From contig CACYQE010000060.1 in the NCBI GenBank assembly GCA_902776515.1, positions 1 to 11,839 of the forward strand: a DNA stretch of 11,839 nucleotides, written 5' to 3'. Below the pieces are notes generated by a model, which was given only the letters and a program-made list of their open reading frames with translations, did not search any database and was not told the origin of the DNA. Positions 7,202-11,839 of the stretch are shown one piece after another. The first letter of the stretch is position 1; each line of letters opens with the position of its first letter. The position numbers were made by a program, and so were the translations under genes. Origin of the DNA: an uncultured Pseudomonadota bacterium (GTDB lineage: Bacteria; Pseudomonadota; Alphaproteobacteria; Rs-D84).

Positions 7202-7630
7202 TTAATGTCGTTTGCCATAAGGCTTCTCTACTGTTTCTACAAGAAGAAAACAATTTTGTATACGCGATATGCGTACGGCAAAATATCCGCCATCTATGGT
7301 GTTTGCTGCTGCAAATCTATCTTCTGGATTATATATCACATTGCTTATTTGTGTTTTTAATACATTTTGTGCATATCTTTCTAAAAACAATTTTGCTTGA
7401 CGTTCATCTCCTATGTTGGCATAACCACCGCAGTATGCCATATACATGCCATAGTCTTCGCTTTTACACGGATTGATCGGTATACAAGCTTGGGTCTTTG
7501 TTACCCAAACGTGTGTGCCTTTTTCAATTAACAGGTCGCATAATGCTTTGCGGTCTTCGGGTGTTGGCACCGCAACTGCGGAACCTATAACGGTTAACCC
7601 CGCCAAGACTGATAATAATATTTTTTTCAT
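7202..7630 (-). CDS. Secreted small Cys-containing protein, unknown function (probably truncated)
   Basis: A 142-residue product with a clean signal peptide (MKKILLSVLAGLTVIGSAVA, cleavage at AVA-VPTPED), so it is exported to the periplasm or beyond. The mature part contains Cys at about 31, 49, 55, 67 and near the end (QNC), with WVTKTQACIPINPC as the most regular segment; the pairs suggest disulfides. I do not recognise the family. The start is firm: GGAG lies six bases before ATG 7630. The frame ends in TAA at 7204-7202 but continues in frame for 73 more codons to the terminator, so the product is probably shortened. Upstream lie a terminator-like hairpin, a GA repeat and a possible leader ORF. 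The gene converges on the olsB-olsA-proS operon and is divergent from the second ProRS. Confidence 0.7.
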   Translation of the reverse strand: MKKILLSVLAGLTVIGSAVAVPTPEDRKALCDLLIEKGTHVWVTKTQACIPINPCKSEDYGMYMAYCGGYANIGDERQAKLFLERYAQNVLKTQISNVIYNPEDRFAAANTIDGGYFAVRISRIQNCFLLVETVEKPYGKRH

Positions 7631-7650
7631 TTTTTCTCCTTTTTGTTGTT

Positions 7651-7690
7651 AAAAAAGATGGTCACATCATCAAACGATGATGTGACCATC
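7651..7690 (-). terminator. Leader terminator/attenuator hairpin before the secreted-protein gene
   Basis: A perfect 14-bp inverted repeat (7657-7670 with 7677-7690, loop of six). Read on the minus strand it is followed at once by six T (7656-7651), then AACAACAAAA and the GGAG of the downstream gene. On the plus strand no T-run follows, so it acts only on the minus strand. No minus-strand gene lies upstream for it to terminate, so it sits inside the 5' leader, as an attenuator would. Confidence 0.65.
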
Positions 7691-7757
7691 AATAAAAACT
7701 CTCTCTCTCTCTCTCTAGGTTTCCGAGGGTTTTGTAAAAATCGTGTCCTTTCTGCAT
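7689..7757 (-). CDS. Possible 22-codon leader ORF through the GA repeat
   Basis: From ATG 7757-7755 a frame of 22 codons (MQKGHDFYKTLGNLERERES then FY) ends with TGA at 7691-7689, exactly at the base of the attenuator hairpin. The ATG is six bases after the TATAAT at 7769-7764, so translation would have to be leaderless. There is no run of a single regulatory amino acid; the ERERE part comes from the GA repeat. It may be a chance frame; the stop position beside the hairpin is the only functional hint. Confidence 0.25.
   Translation of the reverse strand: MQKGHDFYKTLGNLERERESFY
7699..7716. repeat. Dinucleotide repeat (CT)9 / (GA)9
   Basis: Eighteen bases of uninterrupted CT on the plus strand, read as GA in the minus-strand leader. 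It is the only microsatellite of this kind in the window. Tracts of this length can gain or lose units by slippage during replication, and here a change would alter the frame of the possible leader ORF. Confidence 0.9.
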
Positions 7758-7763
7758 GCGGGT

Positions 7764-7772
7764 ATTATATCA
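7764..7772 (-). promoter_or_regulatory. Extended -10 promoter for the minus-strand secreted-protein gene
   Basis: TG-A-TATAAT on the minus strand (TATAAT 7769-7764, TG 7772-7771), with a weak -35 (TTTTAT 7792-7787). A start near 7757 would give a leader of about 127 bases containing the GA repeat and the hairpin. Confidence 0.5.
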
Positions 7773-7815
7773 TAAACTGTTGTAATATAAAAGAAAAAAC
7801 TCTTGCAATACTTAC

Positions 7816-7843
7816 TTGTTTTATTGTTTTTTTAATGTAATAT
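7816..7843 (+). promoter_or_regulatory. Putative promoter of the second prolyl-tRNA synthetase
   Basis: TTGTTT (7816-7821), spacer 16, TAATAT (7838-7843). A start near 7850 leaves about 24 bases before ATG 7874, including AAGGG as ribosome binding site. It lies back-to-back with the minus-strand promoter at 7764-7772. Confidence 0.5.
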
Positions 7844-7873
7844 GTATTTGTTTAATAAAAAGGGTATAACGAT

Positions 7874-9310
7874 ATGAAAACAGCAATAACACCAACAAGG
7901 GCAGAAAATTTTAGTGAATGGTATCAAAATTTAATCGTTGCGGCTGATTTGGCCGAAAACGCACCTGTGCGTGGTTGTATGACTATTAAACCGTATGGTT
8001 GGGCTATTTGGGAACTGATGCGTGATGCGATGGATAAACGTATCAAGGCCGCAGGTGTGCAAAACGCAAATTTCCCTTTGCTGATACCTATTGAATATTT
8101 TAATAAAGAAGCCGAACACGTTGCGGGGTTTGCAAAAGAGGCCGCCGTTGTTACACATTATCGTTTAAAAATGATTGATGGTCATTTACAACCAGACCCT
8201 GAATCTAAATTGGCGGAACCGTATGTAATTCGCCCGACATCTGAAACTATTATTGGTGAAGCGATGTCGCGTTGGGTAAAATCTTATCGTGATTTGCCGT
8301 TAAAATTAAATCAGTGGGTTAATGTTATGCGTTGGGAAATGCGTCCACGTATGTTCTTACGCACGTCCGAATTTAATTGGCAAGAAGGTCACAATGTTTT
8401 CGCAACCCACGAAGAAGCAAACCAAGATGCACGCAAAATGCACAAGGTTTATGGCGATTATATGCGTGACGTTTTGGCGATACCTTGCATTATGGGTGAA
8501 AAAACACCCGAAGAAAGATTTGCCGGTGCTGACCATACGTATACTGTTGAACAAATTATGCAAGATGGCAAGGCGTTACAGGCCGGAACATCACACGATT
8601 TGGGACAACACTTTGCAAAATCTTTTGGTATTCAATATTTGGGAACGGATGGCAAATTGGCATACGGTTGGACAACATCTTGGGGAACCTCAACACGTAT
8701 GATGGGTGGCTTATTTATGACACACAGTGATGATGACGGATTGATTTTGCCACCGGCGGTTGCACCGTATCAGGTTGTTATTATCCCGATTTCACGTGAT
8801 GAAAATATTGATGCTATGCGTGAATATACTGCGAACATAGAACGCGAATTAAATGCGGTTGGTGTTCGTGTTTTTGTTGATAATTCTGATAATCGGACAC
8901 CTGATAAAATTTGGAAATGGATTAAACGTGGTGTTCCACTGCGGGTCGAGGTCGGTGCACGTGAAATGGAAACCGATACCGTAACAATTACACGTCGTGA
9001 TTTGGGTAAAGATTCACGTAAAGTTTTGTCTGTGGCTGATTTAGCGGCCGTGGTTCCAGAAATGTTGGATATGATTCAATCTGATATGTATGCGGCGGCA
9101 CAAAAACGTAATCATTCAATGATTCACAATGTTGCAACCTTGGCTGATTTAGAAAAGGCTTTGTCTGGGGGCAAGGTCGGATTTTTCCGGATTAAATATG
9201 ATTTAACCACAACACCAGAATTTGATGGTTTGATGGAAAAATATAAAATTACACGCAGATGTCTGGATGATGCGGATCCATCATTTGTATTTGTTGCAAA
9301 GTCGTATTAA
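7874..9310 (+). CDS. proS: Prolyl-tRNA synthetase, archaeal/eukaryotic-like family
   Basis: A second class II prolyl-tRNA synthetase, of the family found in archaea, eukaryotes and scattered bacteria. Seen in order: the family start TRAENFSEWYQNLIVAADLA, MTIKPYGWAIWE, NANFPLLIP (motif 1), EPYVIRPTSETIIGEAMSRW, motif 2 (WEMRPRMFLRTSEFNWQEGH), GTSHDLGQHFAKSF, motif 3 (GTSTRMMGGLFMTHSDD), LPPAVAPYQVVIIP and the anticodon-binding domain. The extra C-terminal domain is present in outline (GKVGFFRIKYDL...FVFVAKSY), but the cysteines that bind zinc in archaeal members are gone apart from one Cys in RRCL. At 478 residues it is normal for the family. It has its own promoter and a hairpin terminator, so it is a single-gene unit. 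Having it beside a bacterial-type ProRS is unusual. Confidence 0.9.
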   Translation: MKTAITPTRAENFSEWYQNLIVAADLAENAPVRGCMTIKPYGWAIWELMRDAMDKRIKAAGVQNANFPLLIPIEYFNKEAEHVAGFAKEAAVVTHYRLKMIDGHLQPDPESKLAEPYVIRPTSETIIGEAMSRWVKSYRDLPLKLNQWVNVMRWEMRPRMFLRTSEFNWQEGHNVFATHEEANQDARKMHKVYGDYMRDVLAIPCIMGEKTPEERFAGADHTYTVEQIMQDGKALQAGTSHDLGQHFAKSFGIQYLGTDGKLAYGWTTSWGTSTRMMGGLFMTHSDDDGLILPPAVAPYQVVIIPISRDENIDAMREYTANIERELNAVGVRVFVDNSDNRTPDKIWKWIKRGVPLRVEVGAREMETDTVTITRRDLGKDSRKVLSVADLAAVVPEMLDMIQSDMYAAAQKRNHSMIHNVATLADLEKALSGGKVGFFRIKYDLTTTPEFDGLMEKYKITRRCLDDADPSFVFVAKSY

Positions 9311-9319
9311 CTGGAACTG

Positions 9320-9345
9320 TGGGGGCAAAAGCCCCCATATTTTAT
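9320..9345 (+). terminator. Rho-independent terminator after the second proS
   Basis: Stem TGGGGGC/GCCCCCA (9320-9326 with 9331-9337), loop AAAA, then TATTTTAT. It starts about ten bases after the stop codon. Confidence 0.8.
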
Positions 9346-9370
9346 ACTACTAACACTGAACGCAAAAATA

Positions 9371-9379
9371 TGATATACT
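9371..9379 (+). promoter_or_regulatory. Extended -10 promoter of the lactate dehydrogenase gene
   Basis: TG-A-TATACT, with TATACT at 9374-9379 and no good -35 in the 17-base position. It sits within an 18-base block (9364-9381) that differs by one base from the block before the outer-membrane protein gene (1245-1262). The leader to ATG 9400 is about 14 bases and carries GGAG. Confidence 0.5.
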
Positions 9380-9399
9380 GTTCGTATTAGGAGAGAAAT

Positions 9400-10329
9400 A
9401 TGAAAGTAGCAATTATAGGTGTTGGTTCTGTTGGTTCGGCTGTTGCAACCGCAGTAAAAAATACAGGTTTGGTTCACGAAATGGTTTTGTTTGACCGTGA
9501 TGGTGTGCGGGCACGGGCCGCCGCAGAAGATTTAGGACATGCGGCAACTTTTGGTTTTGATGTGAAAATTAGTGCGGTTAATAACTATCGTGGAATTCGT
9601 GGAACCGATGTGGTGATTATTGCCGCTGGGGCAAACCAAAAGCCTGGCGAAACACGGACGGATTTATTGCAAAAAAATGCTGATGTTATTCGTGACATTG
9701 TTCCGCGTGTTATGGATAATGTTGATGCAAAAAATGTTGTTATAATTTTGGTCACAAATCCGTTGGATGTTATGGTTATGTTGGCACAAAGTATTTCAAA
9801 GTTGCCTCCTGAACGCGTGATAGGGACAGGGACAATGTTAGATTCTGCAAGATTGAGAACTATTTTATCACGACAATTATCGGTATCGCCACAATCGATA
9901 AATTCTTATGTTTTGGGTGAACATGGTGACACCAGTGTTGTTAATTGGTCATCGGTAACTGTTGGTGGGGTGGCGTTGGATGATTTTTGTAAACAAACAA
10001 AAATATCATTGCCAAAAACTACACGTAATACAATCGAACATCGTGTTCATAATGCGGCGTATGAAATTATTCGTGGACGTGGTGCAACATGGGATGGAAT
10101 AGGGGCCGCGGTTGCTGATTTGTTGCGTTGTATAATAAATGACGAAGACAGAATTTTAACGGTCAGCACAGTTTCAGGAATTGGAAAGAATGTTTTGGCA
10201 ATGTCTTTGCCACGTGTTGTTGGTGCACGCGGTGTTACTGCGACTTTGGTTCCGAAAATGTCTGGGGCTGAATCTTTGGCATTACGGCAAAGTGGAAAAA
10301 CAATTCAAAAAAATTTTAATGCTTTATAA
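9400..10329 (+). CDS. ldh: L-lactate dehydrogenase (NAD-dependent)
   Basis: A cytoplasmic enzyme of the LDH/MDH family that interconverts pyruvate and L-lactate with NADH. The Rossmann motif GVGSVG is at residues 7-12 and D32 (LFDRD) selects NAD. The substrate loop reads AGANQKPGETR: Gln80 stands at the position that is Gln in lactate and Arg in malate dehydrogenases, followed by Arg86. The catalytic pair is present as D148 (MLDSAR, with R151) and H175 (GEHGDT). The length of 309 residues is normal. The start is supported by GGAG. The gene is flanked by hairpin terminators on both sides, so it forms its own transcription unit. An MDH-type activity is less likely because of the Gln, but such loops can evolve quickly. 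It suggests fermentation or lactate use. Confidence 0.85.
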   Translation: MKVAIIGVGSVGSAVATAVKNTGLVHEMVLFDRDGVRARAAAEDLGHAATFGFDVKISAVNNYRGIRGTDVVIIAAGANQKPGETRTDLLQKNADVIRDIVPRVMDNVDAKNVVIILVTNPLDVMVMLAQSISKLPPERVIGTGTMLDSARLRTILSRQLSVSPQSINSYVLGEHGDTSVVNWSSVTVGGVALDDFCKQTKISLPKTTRNTIEHRVHNAAYEIIRGRGATWDGIGAAVADLLRCIINDEDRILTVSTVSGIGKNVLAMSLPRVVGARGVTATLVPKMSGAESLALRQSGKTIQKNFNAL

Positions 10330-10332
10330 ATC

Positions 10333-10360
10333 AGCGGGAATTTTTCCCGCTTTGTTTTTT
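10333..10360 (+). terminator. Rho-independent terminator after ldh
   Basis: Stem AGCGGGAA/TTCCCGCT (10333-10340 with 10344-10351), loop TTT, followed by TTGTTTTTT. Confidence 0.85.
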
Positions 10361-10424
10361 GAGCAAACATTCATATTTATGTTTTTTATATGTCGTGTTA
10401 GTCTTGGTTAAAAGGAACACGAAT

Positions 10425-10733
10425 ATGATTGCCGATAAAAATATAGAATTTTATGAGCAACAAAACGGTCAAGGTTTTATAGCAAATTGCCATGGCAAAC
10501 AAATTGGTGAAATAAATATATTTTTCATAGGTGTCGACAGATTGGTTATTGAATCAACATACGTTAGTGATGAATACAAAAATACAAATTTATGTCTGGA
10601 TTTGGTTAGTCGTGTTGTGGCCTTTGCACGCGAAACACACAGAAAAATTATATCAATGTGTCCGATGGCCCAGTCTATATTTAATGGACATCCTGAATTT
10701 GATGATGTGCGTTTTATCAGGTTTGAAATTTAA
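10425..10733 (+). CDS. Small YjdJ-type GNAT-like protein with degenerate acetyl-CoA loop
   Basis: A 102-residue protein. The pattern fits the small single-domain GNAT family represented by YjdJ: a beta-sheet start (EFYEQQNGQGFIANCHGKQI then GEI), LVIESTYVSDEYKN, a helix DLVSRVVAFARET and the C-terminal KIISMCPMAQSIFNGHPEF, matching the family's hallmark of Cys-Pro then a helix and HPE. In active relatives the segment after EY is Arg/Gly-rich (RGxGxG/A) and holds the acetyl-CoA pyrophosphate; here it reads YKNTNLCLD with no Gly, so binding may be lost or altered. The start at 10425 has AAAAGGA eight to nine bases upstream; the frame extends back to 10359, but that part overlaps the ldh terminator. 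The biological substrate of the family is unknown. Confidence 0.7.
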   Translation: MIADKNIEFYEQQNGQGFIANCHGKQIGEINIFFIGVDRLVIESTYVSDEYKNTNLCLDLVSRVVAFARETHRKIISMCPMAQSIFNGHPEFDDVRFIRFEI

Positions 10734-10767
10734 TATGCTGTCTTGTGAATTTTCTTGTAAAAATGAC

Positions 10768-10796
10768 TTGCACCAATTTAATCAGATTCCTATAAT
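10768..10796 (+). promoter_or_regulatory. Promoter of the thioredoxin-like gene
   Basis: TTGCAC (10768-10773), spacer exactly 17, TATAAT (10791-10796): the closest match to a sigma-70-type consensus in the window. A start near 10803 leaves about 23 bases before ATG 10826, with TAAGGAG as ribosome binding site. Confidence 0.7.
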
Positions 10797-10825
10797 CAGA
10801 CAAAACAAGGTAAGGAGATTTTGTC

Positions 10826-11389
10826 ATGAAACGTTTGTTATTTTGCTGTGCGATGTTTTTTGGATTAATGGTTTATGGTGCCGGTGCCGCTGATATAACA
10901 ATTTACTATTCGCCATCATGTCCGCATTGTCATCATGCATTGGATTTTATTTCAAATTATTTGGTGTATGAATATCCTGATGTTCGGGTTACACGTGTTA
11001 ATGTAATGGAATCTGAAAATCGTTCTGAGTTTTTCAAAACGGTAAAAAAGTGTGAATTCGAATCGGGTGGTGTTCCGGTTTTGGTAATTGGCGAAAAATG
11101 CTTCCAAGGTTATGCGGACAATATGCGTGATGATTTTCGCAAAGCTGTTGCCGTTGACTTGGACGAAAAAACACGTGCCACGGCGGCTGAAAACAGAAAA
11201 GCATTGGACAAAGATGCTGATGCTTTCCGTGCGGCACACACCGAAACACATGGTACGATTTCCGAACGCAGTGCCGCCCAGCCACAAAAAAAAAGCAAAG
11301 AAAATAGTAATTTCATCTATTATGCACTCTTGATATTGGGTGTGTTGGGTATAGGTTTTGTTTTGACACGTAAAAACGACAAAAAATAA
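10826..11389 (+). CDS. Periplasmic thioredoxin/glutaredoxin-like protein with C-terminal membrane anchor
   Basis: A 187-residue protein. The signal peptide (MKRLLFCCAMFFGLMVYGAGA) is followed by a thioredoxin-fold domain: ITIYYSPSCPHC with the redox pair C32-PH-C35, then GGVPVLVIG with the cis-Pro at about 84. After that comes a polar, Ala/Lys/Glu-rich linker (about 110-155) and a final hydrophobic segment FIYYALLILGVLGIGFVL with a positive tail (TRKNDKK). The redox domain should therefore sit in the periplasm, tethered by the C-terminus to the inner membrane. CPHC is the DsbA/glutaredoxin-type motif, so disulfide exchange or reduction is likely; an extra Cys follows in EKCFQGYA. No partner such as DsbB or DsbD is in the window. 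The promoter and TAAGGAG site are strong. The following CvpA gene is close and may be cotranscribed. Confidence 0.8.
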   Translation: MKRLLFCCAMFFGLMVYGAGAADITIYYSPSCPHCHHALDFISNYLVYEYPDVRVTRVNVMESENRSEFFKTVKKCEFESGGVPVLVIGEKCFQGYADNMRDDFRKAVAVDLDEKTRATAAENRKALDKDADAFRAAHTETHGTISERSAAQPQKKSKENSNFIYYALLILGVLGIGFVLTRKNDKK

Positions 11390-11406
11390 AGTAATGGATT
11401 TTTCTT

Positions 11407-11839
11407 ATGTTTAACTTAACAACGTTGGATTATATTTACATTGGAATACTGTTGGCTTCGACTGTTTGGGCAACAATACGTGGCGGTATTTATGAAACGG
11501 TTGCAACCTTGTCATGGGTTGTTGCAGCGATAACCGCACGATACGTTTCTCCTATGTTGGACAAATTACTCCAAGGTTGGTTTGGTTTGACTGATTCAAC
11601 GGTTGGAACCTTGGTTGCTTCTTACTTTATTGTGTTTTTTGTTATATTGTTGGTGGTCGGATTCTTTAATCAGAAATTACGTGATAAAATTCAAGAAAGT
11701 GTTATGAATGTAACTGACCATACATTGGGTGTGATTTTCGGTATTGTGCGTGGTGTTGTTGTTATGGGGGTCGCATATTGGATTGCTATATGGTATTATT
11801 CAGATACACCGCGTATTCCAAAATGGATTGCGGATGCAA
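11407..11839 (+). CDS. cvpA: CvpA family inner-membrane protein (partial, runs off window)
   Basis: An open frame from ATG 11407 to the right edge, 144 codons. It begins MFNLTTLDYIYIGILLASTV and continues with WATIRGGIYETVATLSWVVA, a transmembrane run VASYFIVFFVILLVVGFF, and DHTLGVIFGIVRGVVVMGVA ending RIPKWIADA. This LD...RGxxxE...SW...D...LGxxFGxxRG pattern is typical of CvpA (colicin V production) proteins, several-pass inner-membrane proteins whose exact role is unclear but which affect envelope fitness and often lie beside purF. The missing part should be only the C-terminal tail. It follows the thioredoxin-like gene by about 17 bases. The start lacks a strong Shine-Dalgarno (only TGGA upstream). 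Confidence 0.85.
   Translation, partial: MFNLTTLDYIYIGILLASTVWATIRGGIYETVATLSWVVAAITARYVSPMLDKLLQGWFGLTDSTVGTLVASYFIVFFVILLVVGFFNQKLRDKIQESVMNVTDHTLGVIFGIVRGVVVMGVAYWIAIWYYSDTPRIPKWIADA

Noticed and set aside
7202..7204. Stop-codon recoding or programmed readthrough at TAA
   Set aside because: TAA is not used for selenocysteine or pyrrolysine, other genes in the window use TAA as a normal stop, and no readthrough context is evident.
7178..7476. Plus-strand open frames 7178-7360 and 7186-7476
   Set aside because: They are antisense to the signal-peptide-bearing minus-strand gene and have neither ribosome sites nor domain features.
7657..7690. Inverted repeat as a transposon end or recombination site
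   Set aside because: No transposase or target duplication nearby, and the six T on the minus strand fit a terminator better.

Overview
The window looks like a piece of an AT-rich, probably host-associated or gut-type alphaproteobacterial chromosome. The support is the olsB-olsA pair for ornithine lipids, a CvpA gene, a HemW gene, a bacterial-type prolyl-tRNA synthetase without the editing insertion, a gram-negative envelope (outer-membrane barrel, signal peptides, MltB-like enzyme), and strong use of TTG/GTT codons. The assignment is inferred from gene content; no rRNA, tRNA, mobile element or CRISPR array is visible.

Layout. On the minus strand at the left edge lie the start of an unidentified gene (runs off at base 1) and hemW. 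Divergent from hemW is a beta-barrel outer-membrane protein, followed by an MltB-family lytic transglycosylase broken by a frame change and internal deletion. Next comes an olsB-olsA-proS run (3860-6923) in which proS overlaps the end of olsA, closed by a bidirectional terminator. From the right, a minus-strand gene for a secreted Cys-rich protein (7630 down to 6980) converges on that terminator. It has an in-frame TAA at 7202-7204, and its leader carries a (CT)9/(GA)9 repeat, a possible 22-codon leaderless ORF and a perfect 14-bp hairpin plus U-tract just before the ribosome binding site. On the plus strand follow a second prolyl-tRNA synthetase of the archaeal/eukaryotic-like family, an L-lactate dehydrogenase, a small YjdJ-like GNAT with a degenerate acetyl-CoA loop, a membrane-anchored periplasmic thioredoxin-like protein with a CPHC site, and the start of a CvpA-family gene running off the right edge.

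Working together: olsB and olsA would make ornithine lipids, and LDH points to a fermentative step. The two different prolyl-tRNA synthetases, neither with the INS editing domain, are the most notable metabolic oddity. The most unusual regulatory structure is the leader of the minus-strand secreted-protein gene, which resembles a transcription attenuator joined to a slippage-prone repeat. Two genes (the MltB homologue and the secreted Cys protein) look decayed, consistent with a genome under reduction.
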